From: Billgrantia gudaonensis
GTDB taxonomy: Bacteria > Pseudomonadota > Gammaproteobacteria > Pseudomonadales > Halomonadaceae
DNA: 64,000 nucleotides
Assembly (NCBI RefSeq): GCF_900100195.1
Contig: NZ_FNES01000009.1
Span: 1-64,000 of the forward strand
Direction: 5' to 3'
Shown here in pieces: positions 8,168 through 15,359 of the stretch (position 1 is its first letter; each line of letters opens with the position of its first letter). The translations under genes were made by a program, and so were the position numbers. Below the pieces are notes generated by a model, which had not been told where the DNA came from, ran no database searches, and saw nothing but the letters and a program-made list of their open reading frames with translations.

Positions 8168-8692
8168 GTGCGAAAAGAGCCGTTCCAGTCGCTCGAGGAG
8201 CTGGACGCCTACGTTGGCGGCCCAAAAATCCAGTGCCTGGAGTGCGGGCGCTGGTTTCGTGGCCTGGCCACTCACCTGCCACGCACCCACGGCATGACGC
8301 ATGCCGACTACCGGGAGAAATGGGGCATACCCAGGCGCTACCCGCTCACCGGCACTGCCACGCGCGAGACGCTCTCGCAACAGATGCGCGACCAAATAGA
8401 CGCCGGCGTGCTCACACACGACCACCTGCCAGACGCCTCGCAGGCAGCACGCCAGGCGGGCCGTTCGCGCAAGCGCCTGGTAGACGATGAGCGCCATCGC
8501 CGCATCACCGCCGAGCGACGGCCCGGCGATCACCACCGGTTGCCGCCAGGAGCCAAGCGCGCCGACGGCAGGGACGCCGACCGGCGCCGCGAGTACCAGA
8601 TCGCCTACCGGGCACTCAAGCGGGGTGATTCCGAACCCATGCAGCGCTACCGTGCGCGATACCTGGAGGCGCCCAGCGATGACCCGACATGA
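8168..8692 (+). CDS. MucR/Ros-like zinc-finger transcriptional regulator
   Basis: The 174-residue protein begins at GTG 8168. Residues about 20-60 contain CLECGRWFRGLATHLPRTHG followed by MTHADYREKWG, the CxxC...HxxxxH finger and following helix of the Ros/MucR family. The C-terminal half is highly basic (RRITAERRPGDHH, ARQAGRSRKR). It is likely a DNA-binding regulator; the target is unknown. It is co-directional with and nearly abuts the previous gene. In alphaproteobacteria the family controls surface polysaccharides; here it is phage-borne. Confidence 0.75.
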   Translation: MRKEPFQSLEELDAYVGGPKIQCLECGRWFRGLATHLPRTHGMTHADYREKWGIPRRYPLTGTATRETLSQQMRDQIDAGVLTHDHLPDASQAARQAGRSRKRLVDDERHRRITAERRPGDHHRLPPGAKRADGRDADRRREYQIAYRALKRGDSEPMQRYRARYLEAPSDDPT

Positions 8693-8750
8693 GGACGACC
8701 TGCACGCCTGGGCGCTCGATCTACGCCGCCAGCCTGGCCCGATGCACCAC
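8679..8750 (+). pseudogene. Possible gene stump cut by the leftward accessory cassette
   Basis: ATG 8679 has a good ribosome site (GGAGGC nine bases upstream) and overlaps the MucR-like stop, as neighbouring phage genes do. Its first residues MTRHEDDLHAWALDLRRQPG look protein-like. After about 20 codons the frame runs antisense to the UmuD-like gene and becomes His/Arg/Ala-rich, a typical shadow. It may be the front of a gene whose remainder was replaced. Confidence 0.25.
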
Positions 8751-9062
8751 CACACCCCGGCACTCGGCCGGTTTCGCTGTCATGCCCTGGCCGCCACACG
8801 CCGGCACCAGGCGGAACGCCCCGCCGATGCGGTGGCTGCGGTAGAGCCGCAACTGGCTCTCTACCTCCACCACCACCAGGTCGGCGTGCTGCACCGGTTG
8901 CGCCTCGTCAACCACCAGCACATCGCCCTCGATGATCGGACCCTCAACGCCCGCCTCGTCGCTCACCTCCACCAGGTAGCAGCTCGGCCGGCGGCAGCGC
9001 TCCATCGCCTCTACCGCCGGATGATCGACGACCAGGCAGGGGCCCAGGTAATTCACTCGCAT
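8721..9062 (-). CDS. UmuD/LexA-fold (S24-like) protein lacking catalytic residues
   Basis: The 113-residue protein starts at ATG 9062; an upstream extension to 9233 runs through the neighbour and is unlikely. Residues 29-74 align without gaps to the E. coli UmuD protease core (from memory): GDVLVVD matches GDLLIVD and RGVVVH matches GVVIH near the end. Ala37 stands where the nucleophile Ser60 should be and Tyr74 where Lys97 should be. The protease is therefore predicted inactive but may still dimerise. It is the last gene of the leftward cassette, after a secreted protein. Confidence 0.65.
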   Translation of the reverse strand: MRVNYLGPCLVVDHPAVEAMERCRRPSCYLVEVSDEAGVEGPIIEGDVLVVDEAQPVQHADLVVVEVESQLRLYRSHRIGGAFRLVPACGGQGMTAKPAECRGVVVHRARLAA

Positions 9063-9070
9063 GGTGCCGC

Positions 9071-9409
9071 CTATTTGATATCCAGCTCCTGGTCGATGCC
9101 ATCCCAGATCGCCAGCACCTCGCCGCCGTTGGTGAGCACCTGAGCCTTGGCGAGAATACTCTCGGGCCCTGCAATCACACACTCGAACGTCTCGGCCATG
9201 GCGGTGCGCGTATTCAGATCGAGCTGATCCCAAACGGCCTCATCAACGGCGAACGACGGCAGATCGTTGACCATCCCCGCGCCAAGAACGATGCCCTCTT
9301 CCTCGGCCTTCCCCCAGCGCTCTTCGGCGGCGCTCGGGTCACAAGCCAATGCCGAGGTCGTCATGGCGATGCCGGCGATCAGGCCAGCTGTTGCGATAAG
9401 TGACTTCAT
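9071..9409 (-). CDS. Secreted small protein of unknown function
   Basis: The protein is 112 residues. The N-terminus MKSLIATAGLIAGIAMTTSA is a clear Sec signal peptide with probable cleavage before ACDPSA. The mature part has two Cys, one near the start and one in ETFECVIAG, which could form a disulfide in the periplasm. The ATG follows AAGGGAGACACAG. No family recognised. A secreted product in the lysogenic region suggests a conversion gene expressed from the prophage. Confidence 0.7.
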   Translation of the reverse strand: MKSLIATAGLIAGIAMTTSALACDPSAAEERWGKAEEEGIVLGAGMVNDLPSFAVDEAVWDQLDLNTRTAMAETFECVIAGPESILAKAQVLTNGGEVLAIWDGIDQELDIK

Positions 9410-9431
9410 CTGTGTCTCCCTTGCGTATTCT

Positions 9432-9452
9432 GCCCCGCCCGGGGCGGTTATC
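9432..9452. repeat. Hairpin repeat, copy 1 (downstream of the BRCT gene)
   Basis: GCCCCG-CC-CGGGGC followed by GGTTATC forms a stem-loop. It matches 18 of 21 positions with the copy at 10090-10110, so two related hairpins flank the WYL-like/BRCT gene. It may also terminate leftward transcription from that gene. Confidence 0.7.
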
Positions 9453-9475
9453 TATGCTATGGCGATCTCTGGTGC

Positions 9476-10069
9476 CTAATTCGGCATTACTCCGTCTTCA
9501 ACCAGTGCCCAGAACTGCTCCTCATCAAGAACAGTGCAGCCCTGAGCACGCGCTTTTGCCAACTTAGCAGGACCCGCTCTAGGTCCAGCGCACACGAAAT
9601 CGAGGTTTTTGGTGACAGTCTTTCGCACCAATAAACCAAATGATGCAGCATCCTCCTCGAGGCCCTCACGTTCTTGAGCTGAGAATCCTGTGAAAAGTAT
9701 CTCCATCGCCCCACCACCCTTTCCACCGTCATCCAGCTTTGGTGCCAGGGGCTTCAACAGGTTTTCACCTTCGAGAAAAGAGACTATCCGGTCACGGCGG
9801 AAAGTGCGCACGTCATTCGCGTGATGGCAATACCCTTCGATATAAATACCATCATCATCCCAATTTGTTACCTCTCGCGTGGAAGTGTTGCCCTGGGAAT
9901 CCTCATAAACAAAGCGAAGGCGTGGAGTTCTTGTATCGGTGTCAGCAGTGGTTTTGCTGATCTTATCGCCGAAGCTGGATTTTGCTTTTGACCGGCGTTT
10001 AAAGAGAGAGACTGACGTTGCTGCAGAAGCGGCAATGAAAACCAGAAGAACAATATCGAAAGCATCCAT
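9476..10069 (-). CDS. Membrane-anchored protein with WYL-like and BRCT domains
   Basis: The 197-residue protein starts at ATG 10069 after TGAGGGGTTAT; a longer frame to 10159 adds an unlikely 30 residues. Residues 5-22 form one membrane helix. Residues about 48-100 resemble a WYL-type beta barrel (LRFVYEDSQGNTSTREV, then RTFRRDRIVSF). Residues about 122-191 are a BRCT domain: ILFTGF, then SFGLLVRKTVTKNLDFVCAG, KLAKARAQG and EEQFWALV, as at the C-terminus of DNA ligases. Base composition is clearly less GC-rich than the flanks. BRCT binds DNA ends or phosphoproteins and WYL often senses nucleic acid, so an exclusion or defence role is possible but unproven. Confidence 0.7.
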   Translation of the reverse strand: MDAFDIVLLVFIAASAATSVSLFKRRSKAKSSFGDKISKTTADTDTRTPRLRFVYEDSQGNTSTREVTNWDDDGIYIEGYCHHANDVRTFRRDRIVSFLEGENLLKPLAPKLDDGGKGGGAMEILFTGFSAQEREGLEEDAASFGLLVRKTVTKNLDFVCAGPRAGPAKLAKARAQGCTVLDEEQFWALVEDGVMPN

Positions 10070-10089
10070 ATAACCCCTCACGTACCAGC

Positions 10090-10110
10090 GCCCCAACCGG
10101 GGCGGTTGTC
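10090..10110. repeat. Hairpin repeat, copy 2 (upstream of the BRCT gene)
   Basis: GCCCC-AACC-GGGGC followed by GGTTGTC, sharing 18 of 21 positions with 9432-9452 in the same orientation. It sits between the CI repressor stop and the BRCT gene start, so it may also terminate repressor transcription. Confidence 0.7.
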
Positions 10111-10168
10111 GTTGGCGATCTGCGCCGCCTTGCCCTTCGCCAGGGTTGCAGTATTGCAATACGGCCGG

Positions 10169-10873
10169 CTACGCGATGCGCCCCAACCGCACCTCGCAAC
10201 GCCCCAGGATCTCCACCTCGCCCATCCGCTCGGGCGGGATCATCTCGGGCTGGTAGTGCGTGTTGTCGCTGATCAGGTAGAGCGCGCCGCCGGCCAGGCG
10301 CTGCACCCGCTTGATGCGCCGCTCGCCGCTCACCAGCAGCAAAAACACCCCCTCCTGGCGCACGTCGCGGCTGGCCCGGTCCACCAGCACCCAGTCGCCA
10401 TCGGCCAGGGTGGGCTCCATCGAATCGCCCCGCGCCTTCACGCCCACCACCTGCCCGGGCGGCAAGCCCAGGGTTTCCAGCTCGCCATGGTGGATATACA
10501 GCACCGACTGCACCGGCTCGCCCTCGAAGCTGCGCCCGGCACCCGCCGCCGCCTCGATGTCGTACATCGCCACAGCGGCATAGTCCGGGCCGGGGTCTAG
10601 GGAATGAGTCTCGGCCGGTTCGCTGGAATCGACCCGGTAAGCAGCTGGAGGCGCGGCTGTCTGACTGTTACCCGAATGGATACCGGACACAACGAATTGA
10701 ATATCCACCCCTGAAGCCGCCAGTCGCTCCATGTACTGGCTGTCAGGGAAGCGCTTTCCCGTTTCGTAGTTCGACTGAGCGACCTTCTTCACGCCACCAA
10801 CGGCACCGAACTCCTCTTGAGACATACCCAACCGGATGCGCTCTTGCCTTAGACGTTCGCCTAAATTACTCAC
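10169..10873 (-). CDS. cI: CI-type lysogeny repressor with S24 peptidase domain
   Basis: The 234-residue protein holds the prophage silent. Residues 1-60 are an XRE-type helix-turn-helix (LRQERIRLGMSQEEFGAVGG, then QSNYETGKR). Residues about 105-230 are the LexA-like S24 domain: Ser151 in GDSMEPTLADGDWVLVD and Lys188 in RRIKRVQ form the catalytic dyad, with a likely Ala-Gly cleavage site near residues 110-113. RecA-stimulated self-cleavage and SOS induction are expected. P2 itself has a small non-cleavable C repressor, so regulation here is lambda-like on a P2-type body. Divergent from the Cro-like gene across an 82-base operator region. Confidence 0.92.
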   Translation of the reverse strand: MSNLGERLRQERIRLGMSQEEFGAVGGVKKVAQSNYETGKRFPDSQYMERLAASGVDIQFVVSGIHSGNSQTAAPPAAYRVDSSEPAETHSLDPGPDYAAVAMYDIEAAAGAGRSFEGEPVQSVLYIHHGELETLGLPPGQVVGVKARGDSMEPTLADGDWVLVDRASRDVRQEGVFLLLVSGERRIKRVQRLAGGALYLISDNTHYQPEMIPPERMGEVEILGRCEVRLGRIA

Positions 10874-10890
10874 TCGGGTATCTCCAACGC

Positions 10891-10919
10891 TTGACAGTTA
10901 TCCACTTGGATACCATCAT
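10891..10919 (+). promoter_or_regulatory. Early rightward promoter with embedded repressor operator
   Basis: A consensus -35 TTGACA (10891-10896) and a weak -10 CATCAT (10914-10919) are 17 bases apart. The spacer contains the palindrome TATCCA-CT-TGGATA (10899-10912), an obvious CI/Cro operator that would block the promoter. A related site with 13 of 17 matches lies inside cI at 10668-10684, and half sites TTATCC occur near 10922. Confidence 0.75.
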
Positions 10920-10955
10920 TCCCTTATCCAACACGATTGAACACAGGTTAACACA

Positions 10956-11192
10956 ATGGCCCTTTCACGCGAGGAAGCGCGCAAGGAGATGAATCGGCGC
11001 GGCATCACCATCGCCGACTTCTGCCGCGTGCACGACCTCAACCGCAACCTCGTCAGCGACTTGCTCAACGGTCGCAAGAAAGGCACCCGCGGCGAAGCGC
11101 ACCGTGCCGCCGTGCTGCTGGGCATCAAGGACGGCGTGATCGACGACGTCGAGGACTGGCCGCCCAAGCCAACCCCTACCCCCGAAGACTGA
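10956..11192 (+). CDS. Cro-like DNA-binding protein (BcepMu gp16-like family)
   Basis: The 78-residue protein is the first gene of the early operon. Helix-turn-helix pattern: RRGITIADFCRVHDLNRNLV then SDLLNGRKKGTRGEAHRAAV, resembling the phage-associated BcepMu gp16 family. The C-terminus is short and Pro-rich. Position opposite cI suggests a Cro or Cox role in the lytic switch. No strong ribosome site is visible (CAGG nine bases upstream), so expression may be low. Confidence 0.75.
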   Translation: MALSREEARKEMNRRGITIADFCRVHDLNRNLVSDLLNGRKKGTRGEAHRAAVLLGIKDGVIDDVEDWPPKPTPTPED

Positions 11193-11223
11193 GCTTCCTG
11201 ACCGCTGCAGAAGGACGTTTGCC

Positions 11224-11427
11224 ATGTACCAGGACCCCAAGCGTGTTCGTACCAAATCCACCGTCTACCTCGACCAGTACGAGGCCGACGTGATCACCGC
11301 GCTGGCCAACTACCTGGGCGTGCCCAAGGCCGAAGTCATGCGCCAAATGCTGATGAAAGAAGCGCGCGACGTGCTCGGCATCGATCTCGTTGGCCTCGAT
11401 GCCACTGTCGCCCAGCAGGCCAGCTGA
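11224..11427 (+). CDS. Small ribbon-helix-helix (CopG/Arc-like) protein
   Basis: The protein is 67 residues. RVRTKSTVYLDQYEADVITA followed by YLGVPKAEVMRQMLMKEA fits a strand then two helices of the ribbon-helix-helix fold. It likely binds DNA as a dimer. It is in the early operon behind the Cro-like gene; no partner toxin is apparent, as the next gene is another small regulator-like protein. Confidence 0.65.
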   Translation: MYQDPKRVRTKSTVYLDQYEADVITALANYLGVPKAEVMRQMLMKEARDVLGIDLVGLDATVAQQAS

Positions 11428-11463
11428 ACCGAGCCCCACATCCACCGTGCATTCGAGGTGCTC

Positions 11464-11652
11464 ATGCCGGAACAACCCATGGAGCTCGATCAGCAGGCCG
11501 CGGCGGTGCTCGACGCCGTACGCGAACAGCAGGGCCTGGAAACCCGCGAGCAAGCCGCCGAGTGGCTGCTGCGCCGGCGCATTCGCCGTGGCGCCCAGGG
11601 CCTGACCGGCCGGGGTCGAGCGCTTTACGAAGTCGATCGGAGGGAGACGTGA
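11464..11652 (+). CDS. Small basic phage protein, unknown function
   Basis: The protein is 62 residues from ATG 11464, with GAGGTG upstream; GTG 11458 is an alternative. Helical, ending in a basic segment (WLLRRRIRRGAQG). It may be a second ribbon-helix-helix-like regulator. Its stop overlaps the GTG start of the Ogr-like gene. Confidence 0.55.
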   Translation: MPEQPMELDQQAAAVLDAVREQQGLETREQAAEWLLRRRIRRGAQGLTGRGRALYEVDRRET

Positions 11653-11909
11653 GCGAGAAACCCCACCCCCATCAGATGCGGCTGACCTGCCCGCACTGCG
11701 ACAGCTACATGCGCATCCGCGCCTCGCGCGGGGTGACCGCGCTCTACCGCGAGGCCTACGTCTACTGCACCAACGAGACGTGCGGGTTTCGCGGAAAGCT
11801 CGGCCTCGAGCTGCTGCAGACCCTCTCGCCCAGCGCCACCCCCAACCCCGAGGTGCGCCTGCCGCTCGCGCCCTCGCTGCTCAACCAGCTGCTCAACGAA
11901 GCGAACTGA
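11649..11909 (+). CDS. ogr: Ogr/Delta-like zinc-finger late-gene activator
   Basis: The 86-residue protein starts at GTG 11649, overlapping the previous stop. It has CPHCDSYMRIRASRGV and then YVYCTNETCGFRGK, the C2...C2 zinc module of Ogr/Delta activators that recruit RNA polymerase to P2 late promoters. Length agrees with the family (72-82, slightly long). In P2, ogr sits after D; here it is inside the early operon upstream of the primase. Confidence 0.85.
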   Translation: MSEKPHPHQMRLTCPHCDSYMRIRASRGVTALYREAYVYCTNETCGFRGKLGLELLQTLSPSATPNPEVRLPLAPSLLNQLLNEAN

Positions 11910-11922
11910 AGAGGAACCCGCC

Positions 11923-12303
11923 ATGAACAACGTCACGCCCATCGCCCCGCAGAAAGACGTCCACAACCTGGCCGCCGCCCAGCTGTTCCGCACGCGCTGG
12001 GAAAACCGGGTGAACGCCCTGTCCCGCTGCATCGATCACCTGGTCATCGACCACGAAATGACCGAGGAAGCTGCCGAGCTGGTCGCCATGCAGGCGTATG
12101 CCGATCTCGAGTCCACCAACCAGCTCGCCCGCATCGATCTCGATGCCAGCACATCGCATGTGGTGGTGCTGCGTACTGAGGGCGGGCGCCCGGTGATGTT
12201 CACCGCCTCCGACCTGGTGCATCTGCTCGAGCAGGCGCGCAAGGAGGACCGTGCCGTCGTCGTCGATCGCGACCGCCGCCGCCCCGTCGTTCTCGAGTAC
12301 TAA
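11923..12303 (+). CDS. Hypothetical early phage protein
   Basis: The protein has 126 residues, helical in the first two thirds with HEMTEEAAELVAMQAYADLE, then a hydrophobic strand and a charged end. It starts with MNNVTPI, the same seven residues as the unrelated protein at 17584. The ATG follows GAGGAACCCGCC. It precedes the primase by 36 bases. No family recognised. Confidence 0.6.
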   Translation: MNNVTPIAPQKDVHNLAAAQLFRTRWENRVNALSRCIDHLVIDHEMTEEAAELVAMQAYADLESTNQLARIDLDASTSHVVVLRTEGGRPVMFTASDLVHLLEQARKEDRAVVVDRDRRRPVVLEY

Positions 12304-12339
12304 GCCCCGCTCTTCCACCCACGGAATAGGAGGCACAGC

Positions 12340-15012
12340 GTGAATTCATCGCTGCGCCAGGACATCCTCGCGCGTTTCGAGCGCGACTATGAGGCCCAGG
12401 AGAAGGGCGCGTACCTGCAAAAGGTGCGCTGCCCCGACTGCGGCAAGCGCGAGGCGTTCATCAAGGCCGACGAGCCGTGGATGCTGAAGTGCGGGCGCGA
12501 GAACCACTGCGGCAGCCAGCACCACGTCAAAAGCCTGTTCCCCGAGCTGTTCGAAAGCTGGTCAGAGCGCTACGCCCCCAAGCCGCACGAAAAGCCGACC
12601 AGCCCCACCCCGGTGGCCGACGGCTACCTGCGCGACGGGCGCGGCTTCGAGCTCGAGCGCCTGAAGGGCTGGTACACCCAGGAAAGTTACTGGCGGCAGG
12701 ACGTGGGCGGCACCGCCACGGTGCGCTTTCAGCTACCCGGCGGCGCCTATTGGGAGCGCCTGCTCGACCGGCCCGAACGCTTCGGCAAGCAAAAAGCCAA
12801 CTTCGTCGGCCGCTACAAGGGGCAGTGGTGGTGCCCGCCCTCGCTCACCGCCCCCGACCTGGTCGAGGCCGGCGAGGTGTGGATCGTCGAGGGCATCTTC
12901 GACGCCATCGCGCTCTACCACCATGGCATCGCCGCCGTCTCGGCAATGAGCTGCGGCAACTACCCCGAGAAAGCCCTCGAGCAGCTGGCCGACGCCGCCC
13001 ACCAGGCCGGTACCACTCGGCCCACGCTCGTCTGGGCGCTTGACGGCAACCGCGCCGGCCAAAACGCCACCCTCAAGCACGTGGAGCGCGCCCGCGCCGC
13101 GGGCTGGGAGTGCCAGGCGGCGCAGATCCCCGGCGGCGGCCGCCACGACTGGAACGACTGCCACCAGCGCGGCGAGCTCACCGAGAAGCACCTGGAGCGC
13201 TACCGCTACCACGGCGACCTGCTGCTCGCGCCCACGGCCATGGCCAAGGCGTTGATCATGTACAAGCGCACCGAGCGCCGCGAGTTCTGGTTCGAGTTCC
13301 GCCGTCAGCTGTGGTGGTGGAAGCTCGACATGGACGCTTTCGACCGCGCCGTACGCGCCGAGGGCGAGGACGGCGGCGATCAGCAGAGCCTCAATCCCGC
13401 CATTCGCGACGCCGCCCTCGAGCAAGCCGGCAGCGTCAAGCGCATCTGCACCTGCTACCCCACGGCGCTCTACTACCAGGCCAACCTGGTCACCGACGAG
13501 AGCTGGTACTACTACCGAATCGAGTTCCCTGCCGGCGGCCCAGCGGTGAAGAACACCTTCAGCGGCGGGCAGCTGGCCAGTGCCAGCGAGTTCAAGAAGC
13601 GCTTGCTGGGCGTGGCCCCCGGCGCGGTGTGGACGGGCACGAGCCAGCAGCTCGATACCCTGCTGCAGGACCAGATCGGCGGCATCAAAACCGTCGAGAC
13701 CATCGATTTCATCGGCTACTCGAAAGAGCACGGCGCCTACGTGTTCGGCGAGCTGGCCGTCGCCGGCGGCAAACTGGTCAAGATCAACAGCGAAGACTAC
13801 TTCGAGCTCGGCCCGCGCCGTCAGCTGAAGACCCTGAGCCAGTCTGTCGCCCTGCACATCAACCCCGACCGTCGCGCCTACCGCACCGACTGGACCCGCC
13901 AGCTCTACGGCGCCTTCGGCCTGCGCGGCGTGGTGGCCACCGCCTACTGGCTGGGCAGCCTGCTCGCCGAGCAGATCCGCGCCGAGATGGGCTCGTTCCC
14001 GTTCCTGGAGATCGTCGGCGAGGCCGGCGCGGGCAAATCCACGCTGATCGAGTTCCTCTGGAAGCTGGTCGGCCGCCGCGACTACGAGGGATTCGACCCC
14101 TCCAAGGCGACCATGCCGGCGCGCTCGCGCAACTTCGCCCAGGTCTCGAACCTGCCGGTGGTGCTGATCGAGTCCGACCGCGAGCAAGAAGGCGGCACCA
14201 AGCAAAAGCAGTTCGACTGGGACGAGCTCAAGACCGCCTTCAACGGCCGTTCGATCCGCGCCCGAGGCGTGAAAAACAGCGGCAACGACACCTACGAGCC
14301 GCCCTTCCGCGGCTCCATCGTCATCAGCCAGAACGCCCCGGTGCAGGCCGGCGAGGCCATTCAGACCCGCATCTGCCACCTGATGTTCACCCGCGAGGGC
14401 CAGAACGCCCAGACCAAGGAGCTGGCCGAGGCCCTGGAGAAGACCGAGATCGAGCACGTCAGCCAGTTCGCGCTCGAGGTCGCCACCCGCGAGGCCGCGC
14501 TGCTCGAGCTGATCACGAAGCGCGGGCGCGAGTACGCCAACCGCCTGGCCGAAGACCCCGAGGTGAAGGTGCTGCGCATCGCCAAGTGCCACGGCCAGCT
14601 GATGGCCCTGCTCGACTGCCTGGGCCCCGAGGGGCTGGGCCTGTTTTCCGAGCAGATCGTCACCATGGCGGCCGGCCACGTGCGGCAAATGGCCCGCGAA
14701 CGCCAGCAGGCCATCAACGCCGATCACCCGCTCGTGCAGGAATTCTGGGAAGCGTTCGACTACCTCGAAGGCCTGCGCGACGAGCCGGTGCTCAACCACT
14801 ACGGCGCCGGCAGCCAGCAGATCGCCATCAACCTCAAGGAGTTCGAGCGCGTGTGCGGCGAGAACCGCCTGCGCGTGCCCGAGATCCGCGAGCTCAAGCG
14901 CTACCTGAAGGGCAGCAAGGCCCGCAAGTTCGTCGACTCCAACCGCACCGTGCACAGCCGCATCCGCCTCAACGGCGGCAGCGTGAAGTGCTGGGTGTTC
15001 GAGAAGGCATAG
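12340..15012 (+). CDS. Phage primase-helicase (zinc ribbon, Toprim, P-loop ATPase)
   Basis: The 890-residue protein starts at GTG 12340 after AATAGGAGGCACAGC. A zinc ribbon uses Cys31, Cys34, Cys51 and Cys57. A Toprim domain has Glu184 (VEGIFDAIAL) and Asp235 (WALDGNRAGQ). A P-loop ATPase starts at GEAGAGKST (560-568), with VVLIESDRE as probable Walker B and FRGSIVISQNAP as a sensor-like strand. It is likely the replication protein that primes and unwinds phage DNA; the layout resembles P4 alpha more than P2 A, and no P2 A nickase homologue is seen in the window. Confidence 0.88.
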   Translation: MNSSLRQDILARFERDYEAQEKGAYLQKVRCPDCGKREAFIKADEPWMLKCGRENHCGSQHHVKSLFPELFESWSERYAPKPHEKPTSPTPVADGYLRDGRGFELERLKGWYTQESYWRQDVGGTATVRFQLPGGAYWERLLDRPERFGKQKANFVGRYKGQWWCPPSLTAPDLVEAGEVWIVEGIFDAIALYHHGIAAVSAMSCGNYPEKALEQLADAAHQAGTTRPTLVWALDGNRAGQNATLKHVERARAAGWECQAAQIPGGGRHDWNDCHQRGELTEKHLERYRYHGDLLLAPTAMAKALIMYKRTERREFWFEFRRQLWWWKLDMDAFDRAVRAEGEDGGDQQSLNPAIRDAALEQAGSVKRICTCYPTALYYQANLVTDESWYYYRIEFPAGGPAVKNTFSGGQLASASEFKKRLLGVAPGAVWTGTSQQLDTLLQDQIGGIKTVETIDFIGYSKEHGAYVFGELAVAGGKLVKINSEDYFELGPRRQLKTLSQSVALHINPDRRAYRTDWTRQLYGAFGLRGVVATAYWLGSLLAEQIRAEMGSFPFLEIVGEAGAGKSTLIEFLWKLVGRRDYEGFDPSKATMPARSRNFAQVSNLPVVLIESDREQEGGTKQKQFDWDELKTAFNGRSIRARGVKNSGNDTYEPPFRGSIVISQNAPVQAGEAIQTRICHLMFTREGQNAQTKELAEALEKTEIEHVSQFALEVATREAALLELITKRGREYANRLAEDPEVKVLRIAKCHGQLMALLDCLGPEGLGLFSEQIVTMAAGHVRQMARERQQAINADHPLVQEFWEAFDYLEGLRDEPVLNHYGAGSQQIAINLKEFERVCGENRLRVPEIRELKRYLKGSKARKFVDSNRTVHSRIRLNGGSVKCWVFEKA

Positions 15013-15035
15013 CCCGTAGCAACAGGAGGCAAGCC

Positions 15036-15359
15036 ATGAGCCGAACCTACACCCTCGACCAGGCCGCCGCGCTGCTCAACCTCGGCCGCAACACCCTGGC
15101 CCGCCGGCTGCGCGAAGCCGGCGTGCTCGGCGCCGACAACCTGCCCGCCGGCCCCTACCGCGGCCGCGTGAACCTGGTGGTGGTGGCCACCGGCACGTAT
15201 TGGCACCCCATCTGCGGCTGGACCCACTACGGCCGCACCGAATTCACCGACGCCGGGCTCGACCACATCGCCACCAAGCTCGGCATCGACCTCGCGCGCC
15301 TGCCGCACCCCAGCAGCCGGCGTGCACAGCAAACCCAGCAAGCAAGGAGCGCCACATGA
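15036..15359 (+). CDS. KilAC-like DNA-binding protein (antirepressor C-terminal type)
   Basis: The 107-residue protein starts after ACAGGAGGCAAGCC. TLDQAAALLNLGRNTLARRL is the leading helix-turn-helix. GTYWHPICGWTHYG and TDAGLDHIATKLG resemble the middle and end of phage antirepressor KilAC domains. The Ant/BRO half is absent. It directly follows the primase by 23 bases and overlaps the next gene as ATGA. Confidence 0.65.
   Translation: MSRTYTLDQAAALLNLGRNTLARRLREAGVLGADNLPAGPYRGRVNLVVVATGTYWHPICGWTHYGRTEFTDAGLDHIATKLGIDLARLPHPSSRRAQQTQQARSAT

Noticed and set aside
11224-11652. Toxin-antitoxin pair in the early operon
   Set aside because: The ribbon-helix-helix protein is not followed by a recognisable toxin. 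The next product is a small basic helical protein and then Ogr.
12733-14955. 740-codon minus-strand frame opposite the primase-helicase
   Set aside because: Antisense composition (Leu/Ala/Glu/His-rich, no motifs). The plus strand encodes zinc ribbon, Toprim and P-loop motifs.
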